Assembly (NCBI GenBank): GCA_964594125.1
Contig: CAZQLL010000001.1
Coordinates: 174,392 to 238,391 of the forward strand
From: CAVRZJ01 sp964594125
GTDB taxonomy: Bacteria > Acidobacteriota > Thermoanaerobaculia > Thermoanaerobaculales > Thermoanaerobaculaceae
Direction: 5' to 3'
DNA length: 64,000 nt
Shown here: positions 40,799-49,136 of the stretch, piece after piece
Layout: every line of letters begins with the position of its first letter
How positions within the stretch are numbered: position 1 is the first letter of the stretch
Program-made: the position numbers and the translations under genes
The notes under the pieces: generated by a model
Database searches by the model: none
What the model was told of the DNA's origin: nothing
What the model saw: only the letters and a program-made list of their open reading frames with translations

Positions 40799-40888
40799 TC
40801 AGGTGGGCACCCCGAGACGCGGCAGCACGACCCACTGCAGCAGCAGCCACACCGCGATGGCGGCCAGCGCGACGAGAAGGTCGCCCAT
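40799..40888 (-). CDS. 29-residue single-helix membrane peptide, possibly read through at UGA
   Basis: MGDLLVALAAIAVW-LLLQ leads to VLPRLGVPT and TGA. Its ATG overlaps the arsR stop by one base (TGATG), evidence for real translation. The frame stays open beyond the TGA for 34 codons and ends at another TGA one base before the next ATG. The sequence right after the TGA can fold as CCCGG-t-CC / GG-CCGGG with a bulged T and a loop starting GGT. Function unknown. Confidence 0.55.
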   Translation of the reverse strand: MGDLLVALAAIAVWLLLQWVVLPRLGVPT

Positions 40889-41238
40889 CACGCCCCGGCC
40901 GTCATCGCGGCCCGGCCGCGCGCGATCTCGTCCTTCTCGGCGTCGACCCGCCGTTCGAGCGAGTCACAGACGGAACGGCAGATCGCGAACACCGCCGGGT
41001 CCTCGATGTGGTAGTACACGTTGATCCCCTCGCGGCGGTATTCGACAAGACCCGCGCGCCGCAGCACCGAAAGGTGCTTGGAGACGTTGGCCTGGCTGCC
41101 GCCGACCTCGCGGAGGATGTCCGTCACGCAGCGCTCACCGGCCTGCAGCACGTGCAGGATGCGCAGCCGCATCGGATCCGCCATGGCCTTGAGCCGATCG
41201 GCGATCTTCTCAAGGAGCTGCTCGGATTCGGGTCGCAC
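40888..41238 (-). CDS. ArsR-family winged-helix repressor
   Basis: 116 residues from GTG 41238 with GGAGGGGG upstream. Winged helix-turn-helix: MADPMRLRILHVLQAGERCVTDI, the recognition helix VGGSQANVSKHLSVLRRAGLV and wing YRREGINVYYHI. Cys in GERCVTDI and ICRSVCDSL near the C-terminus could sense metal or redox. It heads a chain of overlapping small ORFs and lies 130 bp after the PG0541-like gene of the efflux operon, which it may control. Confidence 0.9.
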   Translation of the reverse strand: MRPESEQLLEKIADRLKAMADPMRLRILHVLQAGERCVTDILREVGGSQANVSKHLSVLRRAGLVEYRREGINVYYHIEDPAVFAICRSVCDSLERRVDAEKDEIARGRAAMTAGA

Positions 41239-41254
41239 GCCCACCCCCTCCGCC

Positions 41255-41277
41255 AAATATAACCACTCGGAAATATA
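41255..41277. promoter_or_regulatory. Candidate ArsR operator/promoter with repeated AAATATA
   Basis: AAATATA occurs at 41255-41261 and 41271-41277, 16 bp apart, in otherwise GC-rich DNA directly upstream of the arsR start. On the minus strand each gives TATATTT, usable as a -10. Repeats with this spacing fit autoregulation by the dimeric repressor. Confidence 0.5.
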
Positions 41278-41368
41278 CGACCATGTCGCTGGCAGGTCAA
41301 GCGACACGCGGCGGGCGCGTGGGCTCACGGACGCTCCTCCGCGACGGTCCGGCGGCTGCAGGGAACGG

Positions 41369-41653
41369 TCACAGCAGTGCCTCCACTCCCCAGACGATCA
41401 TCTTCAGGCGCTCGCCGCAGTCGCGGCAGAACCCCTTGATCTCGGCGGCCACCTGGTCGAGCGCGGCGTCGTCGAGCACCGTGAAGATCACCGCCGAGGT
41501 GCGCGGGAAGGCGCGCGAGCCGAGGCGCGGCCCGGTGACGCCGACGCCGGTGGCGCGCGGCAGCTCGGTGTAGCCGACGACGCCGACGCGGTTGAGCAGC
41601 ACCTCGAGCTGCTCCTTCTTCTCTTCGTCGACGATCAGCATCAACAGCTTCAT
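41369..41653 (-). CDS. PG0541-type transporter-associated (PII-like) protein
   Basis: 94 residues. Pattern LMLIVDEEKKEQLEVLLNRVG, then GYTELPRATGVGVTGPRLGS and AVIFTVLDDAALDQVAAEIKG matches the small ferredoxin-fold proteins found behind RND pumps. CRDCGERLKM adds a CxxC. The ATG overlaps the DUF2892 stop (ATGA). It may regulate or meter the efflux pump; no ligand is known. Confidence 0.78.
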   Translation of the reverse strand: MKLLMLIVDEEKKEQLEVLLNRVGVVGYTELPRATGVGVTGPRLGSRAFPRTSAVIFTVLDDAALDQVAAEIKGFCRDCGERLKMIVWGVEALL

Positions 41654-41847
41654 GCCCGAGTCTCCTTCGCCCCCAGCGCGCGCAGGATCGAGATCATCGG
41701 GCACCAGCGCGTGAACGCCGACTGCAGCAGGTTCAACCCCACGAAGGCGGTGAACAGGTAGAAGTACGGGCTCACGAAGTGCCCCAGCGCCACCGACGCC
41801 AGCACGAACGTCCCCGCGATCGCCCTCAGGTACTCGTCAATCGTCAT
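41650..41847 (-). CDS. DUF2892 (YgaP-like) small membrane protein
   Basis: 65 residues, two hydrophobic segments (IAGTFVLASVALGHFVS and YFYLFTAFVGLNLLQSAF) followed by TRWCPMISILRALG, the WCP-containing tail typical of DUF2892. The family is an inner-membrane hairpin, sometimes fused to rhodanese. It lies 66 bp after the RND pump gene and overlaps the PG0541-like start by four bases. Confidence 0.85.
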   Translation of the reverse strand: MTIDEYLRAIAGTFVLASVALGHFVSPYFYLFTAFVGLNLLQSAFTRWCPMISILRALGAKETRA

Positions 41848-41913
41848 CGTCCATCCTCCTCTACGCCCGCCGGCGGGCGGGCGCGCGGGCGGCACCTGGC
41901 CACCCGCCTCACG

Positions 41914-44900
41914 TCACGTCGTCGGGTTGCCGTCGACGACGATCACCTTCTCGACGCCCACGGCCTTCAGGTACATGTAGTAGAGCAGCGGGATCACCAA
42001 CAGCGTCAGCGCCGTGGCCACCACGACACCCGAGATCAGCGCCACGGCGAGCCCCTGGAAGATCGGGTCGAGCAGGATCACCACGCCACCGACCACGAGT
42101 GCGGCCGCGGTGAGTGCGATCGGCCGGAACCGCACCGCACCCGCCTTGATCACCGCGTCCTCGAGCTTCTCGCCGGCCTCCAGCTCGAGGTTGATGAAGT
42201 CCACGAGCAGGATCGAGTTGCGCACGATGATGCCGGCGAGCGCGATGAACCCGATCATCGAAGTGGCGGTGAAGAAGACGCCGCCGAAGCCGTGCGCCGG
42301 CAGGATGCCGATGAGCGTCAACGGGATCGGCGCCATGATGATCAGCGGCGTGACGAACGACCGGAACCACCCCACGACCAGCAGGTAGATCAGCACCAGC
42401 ACCGCCGCGAACGCCACCCCCATGTCGCGGAACACCTCGTAGGTGATGTGCCACTCGCCGTCCCACTTGAGGGCGTAGCGGCTCGAGTCGGTGGGCAGGT
42501 GGGTGGAGAGCACCTCGAGCGGCCGGCCGTCGGGGCCCGAGAGCGCTGCGACGCGCTCCTTCATCGCCATGATGCCGTACACCGGCGCCTCCTCGGCGCC
42601 CGCCATCTCGGCCACGACGTACGTCACGGGCTGCAGGTTCTTGTGGTAGATGAACGTCTCGCGGGTCGTCGGCACGACGCGCGCCAGCTCGCCGAGCGGC
42701 ACGAGCTGACCTGCGGCGCCGTGGACGCGGATCGCCATCAGCCCCTCGGCGCTCGCCCGCTGGGCACGGTCCAGGCGCAGCACGATCGGCACCGGGGCAC
42801 GTGCGTGCTCGTCGCGCAGCAGGCCGACCTCGGCCCCGGCGAGCGCCACCCGCAGCGTGCGCGCGATCATCTCCGGGGTGATCCCGGCGCGCATCGCCTT
42901 CTCGCGGTCGACCTCGACCTCGAGTGAGGGCGCCGGCTCCTCAACGTACCAGTCGACGTCGACGATCCCCGGGGTGCTCTCGAAGATGTCGCGCATCTGC
43001 CGTGCGATCGCCTGGCGACGCTCGGCGCCCGGACCGTAGATCTCGGCCACCAACGTCGAGAGCACCGGCGGCCCGGGCGGCACCTCGGTCACCTTGATGT
43101 TGGCGCCGGTGCGCTCGGCGATCGGCGCGAGCAGCTCGCGGACGGAGAGCGCCAGCGGGTGGCTCGCCCGCTCGCGGTCGTGCTTGGCCTTGAGGTTGAC
43201 CTGGAGGTCGGCGACGAGCGGCCCCGAGCGCAGGAAGTAGTGGCGCACCAGCCCGTTGAAGTTGAACGGCGCCGACGTGCCGACGTACACCTGGATGTCC
43301 GTGACCTCCGGCAGCTCGCGCACGGCGCCGGCGAGCTCGCGCGCGATCCCGGCGGTGGCCTCGAGCGTCGTTCCCTCGGGCGTGTCGATCACCACCTGCA
43401 GCTCGCTCTTGTTGTCGTACGGCAGCATCTTGACCGTGACCACCTTGAAGTACACCAGGCTCGCCGAGGCGGCGAGCAGCGCCGCGACGCCGCCGAGCAG
43501 CGCCCAGCGCCGCCACGCCTTCGCGAGCAGAGGCGCGAAAAGCCTGGAGTAGAACCGGTGCAGCCGGTCCTCGTGCGGCGTCTCCTGCTCGGGGCGCACC
43601 GAGCCTGCGGCGCGCGCGTGCTCCTCCGCGTACCGGCGGAAGAGACGGAACGTCAGCCACGGCGAAACGACGAAGGCGACCAGCAGCGAGAACACCATCG
43701 CCGCCGAGGCGTTGACGGGGATCGGCCGCATGTACGGCCCCATCAGGCCGGAGACGAACGCCAACGGCAGCAGCGCCGCGACCACGGTGAACGTCGCGAG
43801 GATCGTCGGGTTGCCGACCTCGTCGACGGCGTAGTACGTGGCATGCCGCGGGTTCCCCCAGCCGAGCTCGTAGTGGCGGTGGATGTTCTCCACCACCACG
43901 ATGGCGTCGTCGACGAGGATGCCGATGGCGAAGATCAGCGCGAACAGCGTCACCCGGTTGAGCGTGTAGCCGAACAGGTACGAGGAGGCCAGCGTCAGCG
44001 CCAGCGTCATCGGCACCGCGACCGCGACCACCACCGCCTCGCGCCGGCCGAGCGCGAACGCCATCAGGATCACCACCGAGATCGTGGCGAGCCCCATGTG
44101 GAAGATCAGCTCGTTCGACTTCTCGTCGGCCGTGAACCCGTAGTCGCGGGTCTTGGTCATGGTGACGTTCGCCGGCACCACCGGTCCCCTGAGGGAGGCC
44201 AACCGCGCGTCGAGGTCGCGCACCAGCTCGACCGCGTTGGTGCCCGGCTTCTTGGCGACCGCCACCGTCACCGCCGGCGCGTCGAGCCGATCCGGCAGCG
44301 CCTTGGCGGCGCCGCCGGCGCCGGCCACCATCCATACGTACTCCGTCGGCTCGTCGGCGCCGTCGGCGACCGTCGCGACGTCGCGCAGGTACACCGGCCG
44401 TCCTCCGTAGACGCCGAGCACGGCGTTGCCGACCTCGTCGGCGGTGCGGAACAGCGATCCCACCTCGACCACGGTCTCCGTGTTCGCGCTCGCGAAGCTG
44501 CCGGCCGGCAGCCGCCAGTTGAGCCCCGCGAGCGCCTGGTGCGCCTGCAGCAGCGACACCCGGTGCGACGCCAGCCGCTCGCGGTCGAACGTCACCCGCA
44601 CCGCACGGCGCTCGCCGCCGAGCACCCACACCTGGGCAACGCGCGGGTGGCGCACCAGCGCGGTCTTCACCTCGTCGGCGACCTGCCGGAGCTCGAGCGC
44701 GCCGGCCTCGGTCGACCACAGGGTGTACGCGACGACCGGGACGTCGTCGATGCCGCGCGGCGACACCACCGGCGGCAGCGCCCCGGGCGGCAGCGAGGCG
44801 CCGAGCTCCGCGAGCTTGGCGTGCACCCGCACCACCGCCTGATCGGGATCGGAGCCGACGAGGAAACGCACGATGATCAGGGCGCCGGACGGCTGCGATG

Positions 44901-45240
44901 TCGAGTAGACGTACTCCACATTCGCGATCTCGGACAGCGCCTTCTCGACCGGCGAGACCACGCGGCGCTCCACCTCCTGGGCGGTCGCGCCGGGCATCGC
45001 CACCATCACATCCACCATCGGCACCTTGATCTGCGGCTCCTCCTCCCGGGGGGTCACCATCACCGCGAAGCCGCCGATCAGCAGCGAGAACACCACCAGC
45101 AGCGGCGTCAGCTTCGACTCCAGGAATGCGCGCGCGATCCCGCCCGAGGCGCCCAGGGGGCGGCGCGTCATCTTCAGACGCAGCGCCTCCTTGCGCGTGG
45201 CTGCGAGATCCGGCTTCGGGCTGGTCTGAGGAGCGGTCAC
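41914..45240 (-). CDS. RND-family inner-membrane efflux transporter
   Basis: 1108 residues from GTG. Twelve-helix RND layout: first helix LTPLLVVFSLLIGGFAVMV near 40-60; helix 4 motif ILVDDAIVVVENIHRHYELG with the proton-relay Asp pair near 445; porter-domain repeat SPVEKALSEIANVEYVYS; C-terminal helices SIIGF-like (TSMIGFIALAGIIVRNSILL). Pumps drugs, metals or organics across the envelope with proton antiport. The methionine clusters of CusA are not evident, so substrate is open. The start overlaps the adaptor stop (GTGA). Confidence 0.92.
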   Translation of the reverse strand: MTAPQTSPKPDLAATRKEALRLKMTRRPLGASGGIARAFLESKLTPLLVVFSLLIGGFAVMVTPREEEPQIKVPMVDVMVAMPGATAQEVERRVVSPVEKALSEIANVEYVYSTSQPSGALIIVRFLVGSDPDQAVVRVHAKLAELGASLPPGALPPVVSPRGIDDVPVVAYTLWSTEAGALELRQVADEVKTALVRHPRVAQVWVLGGERRAVRVTFDRERLASHRVSLLQAHQALAGLNWRLPAGSFASANTETVVEVGSLFRTADEVGNAVLGVYGGRPVYLRDVATVADGADEPTEYVWMVAGAGGAAKALPDRLDAPAVTVAVAKKPGTNAVELVRDLDARLASLRGPVVPANVTMTKTRDYGFTADEKSNELIFHMGLATISVVILMAFALGRREAVVVAVAVPMTLALTLASSYLFGYTLNRVTLFALIFAIGILVDDAIVVVENIHRHYELGWGNPRHATYYAVDEVGNPTILATFTVVAALLPLAFVSGLMGPYMRPIPVNASAAMVFSLLVAFVVSPWLTFRLFRRYAEEHARAAGSVRPEQETPHEDRLHRFYSRLFAPLLAKAWRRWALLGGVAALLAASASLVYFKVVTVKMLPYDNKSELQVVIDTPEGTTLEATAGIARELAGAVRELPEVTDIQVYVGTSAPFNFNGLVRHYFLRSGPLVADLQVNLKAKHDRERASHPLALSVRELLAPIAERTGANIKVTEVPPGPPVLSTLVAEIYGPGAERRQAIARQMRDIFESTPGIVDVDWYVEEPAPSLEVEVDREKAMRAGITPEMIARTLRVALAGAEVGLLRDEHARAPVPIVLRLDRAQRASAEGLMAIRVHGAAGQLVPLGELARVVPTTRETFIYHKNLQPVTYVVAEMAGAEEAPVYGIMAMKERVAALSGPDGRPLEVLSTHLPTDSSRYALKWDGEWHITYEVFRDMGVAFAAVLVLIYLLVVGWFRSFVTPLIIMAPIPLTLIGILPAHGFGGVFFTATSMIGFIALAGIIVRNSILLVDFINLELEAGEKLEDAVIKAGAVRFRPIALTAAALVVGGVVILLDPIFQGLAVALISGVVVATALTLLVIPLLYYMYLKAVGVEKVIVVDGNPTT

Positions 45241-46313
45241 GGCTGCGCCTCCTCGACCGGAGCGCCGTCCGGCGGCGCGACCGCCAAGCCGAGCAGCACC
45301 GTCTCGCCGCCCGCGAGGCCGGAAAGCGCCTCCACCTCGCCGCCGCCGATCGCCGCGCCGAGCGTCAGCAGGCGGGAGCGCGCCTTGCCCTCGCCGTCCC
45401 GCACCACCACCATCGCAACGCCGCCGGAGCGCAGGACCGCTTCCTCCGGGACCGCGACCGCCCGCCGCGTGCCGACCGCCGCACGCGCGCGTCCCGCGGC
45501 TCCGGTCGCCACGTCGACGCCTTGGACGTCCACCTTCACCGTGAAGCTGTGGCTCATCGGGTCGGCGCCCGGGCTCATCTCGACAACGCGGCCGGGCAAT
45601 TGTCCGGCAGCGGGGAGAGCGTCGAACGAGACCGGGAGCTCCGAGCCGACCGCCAGGCGAGCGGCCACCGCCACGCCCTCGGGTACCGAGAGGACGATCC
45701 GCCGCCCCTGCTCCGACTCGATCACCACGAGAGGACGGCCGGGCGCCGCAAGGTCGCCGACCTCGACCAGCCGCGCCGCGACGCGTCCCGGGAACGGCGC
45801 CACGACGCGCGACTCGCGCGCCACCGAGGCGGCGGCCGCGACCGCGCCCTGCGCCTGCTCGACCGCTCCCTTCGCCTGCTCGTACTGCATGCGCGCCATG
45901 TCGAGCTCGAGCTCGGCGGCGGCGCCCGTCGCGGCGAGCGCCTTGAAGCGCTCGTGGTTGCGCTTTGCGAGCGCGAGCGCGGCCTGCGCCTGCGCGAGCG
46001 CGCCGCGCGCCTGCGCCTCCTGCCCGCGCGCTGTCTCGGGATCGATCTCCACCAGCACCTGGCCGGCGCGCACCGCGTCGCCCTGCCTGACCGGCACCGC
46101 CGTCACCGTCGCCATCACGCGCGACGACACCGCCGACGTGCGCGCCGCCTCGACCGTCCCGGAGAGCTCGACGACCTGCGGCGCCTCGAGCACCCGCACC
46201 GCCGCCATTCGCGCCCTCACCGGCTCGGGCGCCCGCGCACTCGCCGCCTGGCGACCGCCGCCGCACGCAACCAGCACCCCCGCCGCCACCACCGCCAACC
46301 CCGCCTTCACCAT
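45237..46313 (-). CDS. RND periplasmic adaptor lipoprotein (membrane fusion protein)
   Basis: 358 residues from ATG 46313 with GGAGG seven bases upstream. A lipoprotein signal MVKAGLAVVAAGVLVACGGG has its lipobox Cys near residue 17. Then come the barrel-sandwich half (ARTSAVSSRVMATVTAVPVRQGD), an Ala-rich coiled-coil hairpin (~95-165) and the second half (VVAPFPGRVAARLVEVGD), followed by beta-barrel and membrane-proximal domains. It bridges the RND pump and the TolC-type channel, whose genes flank it. Confidence 0.9.
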   Translation of the reverse strand: MVKAGLAVVAAGVLVACGGGRQAASARAPEPVRARMAAVRVLEAPQVVELSGTVEAARTSAVSSRVMATVTAVPVRQGDAVRAGQVLVEIDPETARGQEAQARGALAQAQAALALAKRNHERFKALAATGAAAELELDMARMQYEQAKGAVEQAQGAVAAAASVARESRVVAPFPGRVAARLVEVGDLAAPGRPLVVIESEQGRRIVLSVPEGVAVAARLAVGSELPVSFDALPAAGQLPGRVVEMSPGADPMSHSFTVKVDVQGVDVATGAAGRARAAVGTRRAVAVPEEAVLRSGGVAMVVVRDGEGKARSRLLTLGAAIGGGEVEALSGLAGGETVLLGLAVAPPDGAPVEEAQP

Positions 46314-46393
46314 CGTCGCCTCCACCGCCTGTGTCGCTTCTTGCCCCATGGCGTGCTCTTCGGCTCGCAGCTCCCGCATCTCGACTCCCACCC

Positions 46394-46452
46394 TGCAGCT
46401 CTCACGTCTCGGCTCTTGACCCTCGACTCTCGGATCTCGACCCCCGGCCCTC
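46394..46452. repeat. CTCGAC-rich spacer between channel and adaptor genes
   Basis: Repeated TCTCG/CTCGAC units fill this spacer. The 11-mer CTCGACTCTCG at 46422-46432 recurs at 58517-58527 in the unusual gap of the ribosomal operon. It may belong to a dispersed low-complexity repeat of this genome. Confidence 0.4.
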
Positions 46453-46458
46453 GACCTC

Positions 46459-47793
46459 CTACTGCAGCGCCGCCTCCGGCGCCCGCCCCGCCTTCACCGC
46501 AAGGCGCAGCGCCGCCGTGTGCGCCTCGACGCGCGCAACCAGCTCGCGGGTCTCGGCCTCGCGCCGCGCCGTCGCCGCGTCGAGCACGTCGATCATCTTC
46601 ACGACTCCCGTCTTGAAGCGCTCCGACGTGATCCGCTCCGCCTCACGCGCGGCGTCCAGCGCCCTGGCCGCGGTGGCGTGGCGCGCGCGCGCCGTCATCG
46701 CCGCCTCGTAGGCCTGCCGCACCTCGAGTCGGACACCCTCCGCGAAACGGGCGACGTCCTCCGCACCCGCCCTCGCCTCCCAGCGCGCTGCCGTCCGCGC
46801 CGCCTTGTCGGAGCCGCCGGCGAGCAGGTTGATCGACGCCCGCGCCATGATCGTCGTCGACTCCCCGTGGGCGCCGAACAGGACGTCGTCGACCAGGTCG
46901 CCGCGCGCCACCACGCCGACCTTGGGCAGGAACGCCGACCGCTTCACCCTCTCCTCGAGCTCGGCCGCGTGCAGCAGCAGCCGCGCCGCCGCGAGATCGG
47001 CGCGGCCGTCGGCGCTTGCCAGGAACGCCTCCAGTCCCTCCGCGAGCGGCGCCGGCGCCGGCAGCGGCTCGGGCTCGAACGGCACGCCCTGGTCCGCGTT
47101 CATCCGGAACGCGAGGTTCGCCTGCGCAACCCGCACGTTGCCGCGCGCCTCGGCGAGCATGTCGTCGACCCGCGCCAGCTCGACCTCGGCGCGCAGGAAC
47201 TCGGACCGCACCACCATCCCCTGGTCGACGTACGCCCGCGCCATGTCGACGTGCGCCCGCACGGTCTCCCGCGCGCGCTCGAGCAGCGCCGCGAACTCCT
47301 TCGCCTGGTCGAGCATCGCGAACGCCTCGGCGGCGGCCAGCGCCGCCTGGTGGCCCGCCCACTGCGCCTGCCTCGCCGCCGCGTCGGCCGCCAGTGTCGC
47401 CTGGTCGACGCGTCCACCGATCTCGCCGCCGGTGTAGATCGGCAGCATGATCTCCAGACGGGTGATCGCCGTGCTCATGCGGTCGGGGTCGTTCGGGTCG
47501 CCCGTCACGAAGTCGTTGAACGAGAACCGTTCCTGGTTCATCGTCAGGGCGAACGCTTCCGCCGGCGAGTCGGTGTCGATCCAGTTCTCCTCGAGCGTCA
47601 CGCTCGGCAGGCGGAACCCCTTCGCCTGGCTCAGGCGCGCCGCCGCCGCCTCCCGCCGCGCGTTCGCCGCCGCAACCTCGCGCGAGTCCTCCCGGGCGCG
47701 CCGCAGCGCCTCCGAGAGCGAGATCGGCTCTCCCGCGGCAGCCCAGCCGCCGACCAGTACCAGTACCAGCCCCAGCGTCAGCTCTCGTCGCAT
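46459..47793 (-). CDS. TolC-family outer-membrane efflux channel
   Basis: 444 residues. Signal peptide MRRELTLGLVLVLVGG-WAAAG, then two OEP repeats: SLSEALRRAREDSREVAAANARR, LEIMLPIYTGGEIGGRVDQ and the second repeat ending VRLEVRQAYEAAMTARAR, FKTGVVKMIDVLDA. It forms the trimeric exit duct of the pump. ATGs at 47814 and 47808 lie at or before the predicted transcription start, whereas the ATG at 47793 has GGAGAG eight bases upstream and directly begins a signal peptide. First gene of the efflux operon. Confidence 0.9.
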   Translation of the reverse strand: MRRELTLGLVLVLVGGWAAAGEPISLSEALRRAREDSREVAAANARREAAAARLSQAKGFRLPSVTLEENWIDTDSPAEAFALTMNQERFSFNDFVTGDPNDPDRMSTAITRLEIMLPIYTGGEIGGRVDQATLAADAAARQAQWAGHQAALAAAEAFAMLDQAKEFAALLERARETVRAHVDMARAYVDQGMVVRSEFLRAEVELARVDDMLAEARGNVRVAQANLAFRMNADQGVPFEPEPLPAPAPLAEGLEAFLASADGRADLAAARLLLHAAELEERVKRSAFLPKVGVVARGDLVDDVLFGAHGESTTIMARASINLLAGGSDKAARTAARWEARAGAEDVARFAEGVRLEVRQAYEAAMTARARHATAARALDAAREAERITSERFKTGVVKMIDVLDAATARREAETRELVARVEAHTAALRLAVKAGRAPEAALQ

Positions 47794-47817
47794 CAGGCGT
47801 CTCTCCATCGCCATATA

Positions 47818-47846
47818 GTTATAAAGCGTTTCTTGCTGCCTGTCAA
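47818..47846 (-). promoter_or_regulatory. Sigma70-type promoter of the efflux operon
   Basis: On the minus strand TTGACA (47841-47846), a 17-bp spacer and TATAAC (47818-47823). Predicted transcription start is near 47811, which fixes translation at the ATG 47793. It is the best-matching promoter in the window. Confidence 0.75.
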
Positions 47847-47849
47847 GCC

Positions 47850-48580
47850 CTCGCTCGGTCGCGATGCGCCGCGCCGCGCCGCCGTTAACTTCCCGACTAC
47901 CGCCCCCCGAGTTCCCTTGTATCCTCTCGCACAAGCCCCTTGCCGTCAAATGACGAGTGGATCCGCCTTCGATGGAGGCTGTGCCGACGGCGGAGCGGCG
48001 CTTCTGCGCGGGGCTTGTTCACGGCCACGCGAACCTGGGGGAATTCGACACGCGCCGGCATTGGGCAGCAGCGGCATCATCAGTGCCGAAGGCGTGCATG
48101 AGTCTGCGGCGAGGCGCAGCCGCAAGGACCCATGCATCAGCGGTGTGCCGTCTCAGCACCTGCGGAGTGCCAGCCATGCTGCATGAGGGAGTGAAGATCC
48201 AGGTGTCGCGTCGGCGCCCGGTCAAGATCATTCACTCCTCCACCGTCGACGACAGGGCTGCGCAGATCGTCGCCATCGGCGCCGGGCGCCACGCACGCGA
48301 CGCCCCGGTCCGCGCAGGGCCCCCGCGCGCGTTTGCGCGGCGGCGCATGAAGCGCCGATGAAGGAAGCGCTCCCCGAGCGGGGGCCTGGGTTGGCGCTTG
48401 CTGTCCGCTGTGCGCTTTCGGCCTCCTTCCCCCGCGCTCCGGCGCGCCTTCGCGCGTCACTGCATGACCCGCGGCTGAAAGAGACGCTCCCGAGAGCCAG
48501 GGCTGACCCGCTTCCTGCAACGCCGTGCCGGCCAGGAGCGCGCCTTCCCCCTCACACCCACTCTTCTTCTCGCACTCAGA
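47850..48580. other. ~730 bp without a supported gene
   Basis: This spacer separates the divergently placed efflux operon promoter and the end of the ribosomal operon. Open frames exist on both strands, but none has family resemblance, a ribosome binding site or regular codon use. GC content looks lower than in the genes. No tRNA-like cloverleaf, IS end or long repeat was found. Confidence 0.4.
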
Positions 48581-48586
48581 CAACGA

Positions 48587-48606
48587 CGCCCGGGTTGCCC
48601 CGGGCG
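48587..48606 (-). terminator. Terminator hairpin of the ribosomal protein operon
   Basis: On the minus strand CGCCCGGG-GCAA-CCCGGGCG, a perfect 8-bp stem with a GNRA-type GCAA loop, followed by TCGTTGTCT. It lies 59 bp after the rplQ stop and should end the superoperon transcript. Confidence 0.7.
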
Positions 48607-48628
48607 CCGTGTGCTCGTCCCATCTATT

Positions 48629-48659
48629 CCCCCGGTCCCCGGTGCCCGGTTCCCGGTTT
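48629..48659. repeat. Short tandem CCGGT-type repeats after rplQ
   Basis: CCCGGT units with small variations (CCCCCGGT, CCCCGGT, GCCCGGT, TCCCGGT) stand in a row immediately downstream of rplQ. No function evident. Confidence 0.5.
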
Positions 48660-48665
48660 CCTGCC

Positions 48666-49124
48666 CTACTTCGGTGCGGAGGCCTCCGCGGTGGCGGCGG
48701 CGGGGCGCTTGCGCTTCTTCTCCTTCGCGCTCTCGCCGGCGGCCTTGGGCTTCGACTCCGCGAGCTTGTAGTCGACGAACTCGAGGATGGCGAGCTCGGC
48801 GCCGTCGCCGGCGCGCGGGCCCAGCTTGACGATGCGGGTGTAGCCGCCCGGGCGGGAAACGAAGCGCGGGCCGATCTCGTCGAACAGGCGCTTGATGATG
48901 TCGCGGTCGGTGATCATGCGGCCGACCAGCCGGCGCGCGTGCACCGAGTCGGCGCGGCGGCCGAGCGTCACGACCTTCTCGGCGATCGGCTTGAGCTCCT
49001 TCGCCTTGGGCAGGGTGGTGATGATGCGCTCGTGGGTGATCAACGAGCGGAGCTGGTTGCGGAACAGCGCCCGGCGGTGCTCGCTGGTTCGCCCCAGCTT
49101 GCGGTACGAACGGTTGTGTCGCAT
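48666..49124 (-). CDS. rplQ: Ribosomal protein L17
   Basis: 152 residues. Diagnostic N-terminus MRHNRSYRKLGRTSEHRRALFRN-type (R-x-x-x-KLGR-x-x-x-HR) and TTLPKAKELKPIAEKVVTL. The last ~30 residues are a Lys/Ala-rich extension beyond the usual ~120-residue core. Large-subunit protein near the peptide exit. Last gene of the operon, 12 bp after rpoA. Confidence 0.97.
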   Translation of the reverse strand: MRHNRSYRKLGRTSEHRRALFRNQLRSLITHERIITTLPKAKELKPIAEKVVTLGRRADSVHARRLVGRMITDRDIIKRLFDEIGPRFVSRPGGYTRIVKLGPRAGDGAELAILEFVDYKLAESKPKAAGESAKEKKRKRPAAATAEASAPK

Positions 49125-49136
49125 GTTCCTTCCCCC

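Noticed and set aside
47957..48361. 134-codon plus-strand frame between the efflux and ribosomal operons
   Set aside because: No ribosome binding site, no family resemblance and irregular codon use; a minus-strand frame at 48137-48583 is equally unconvincing.
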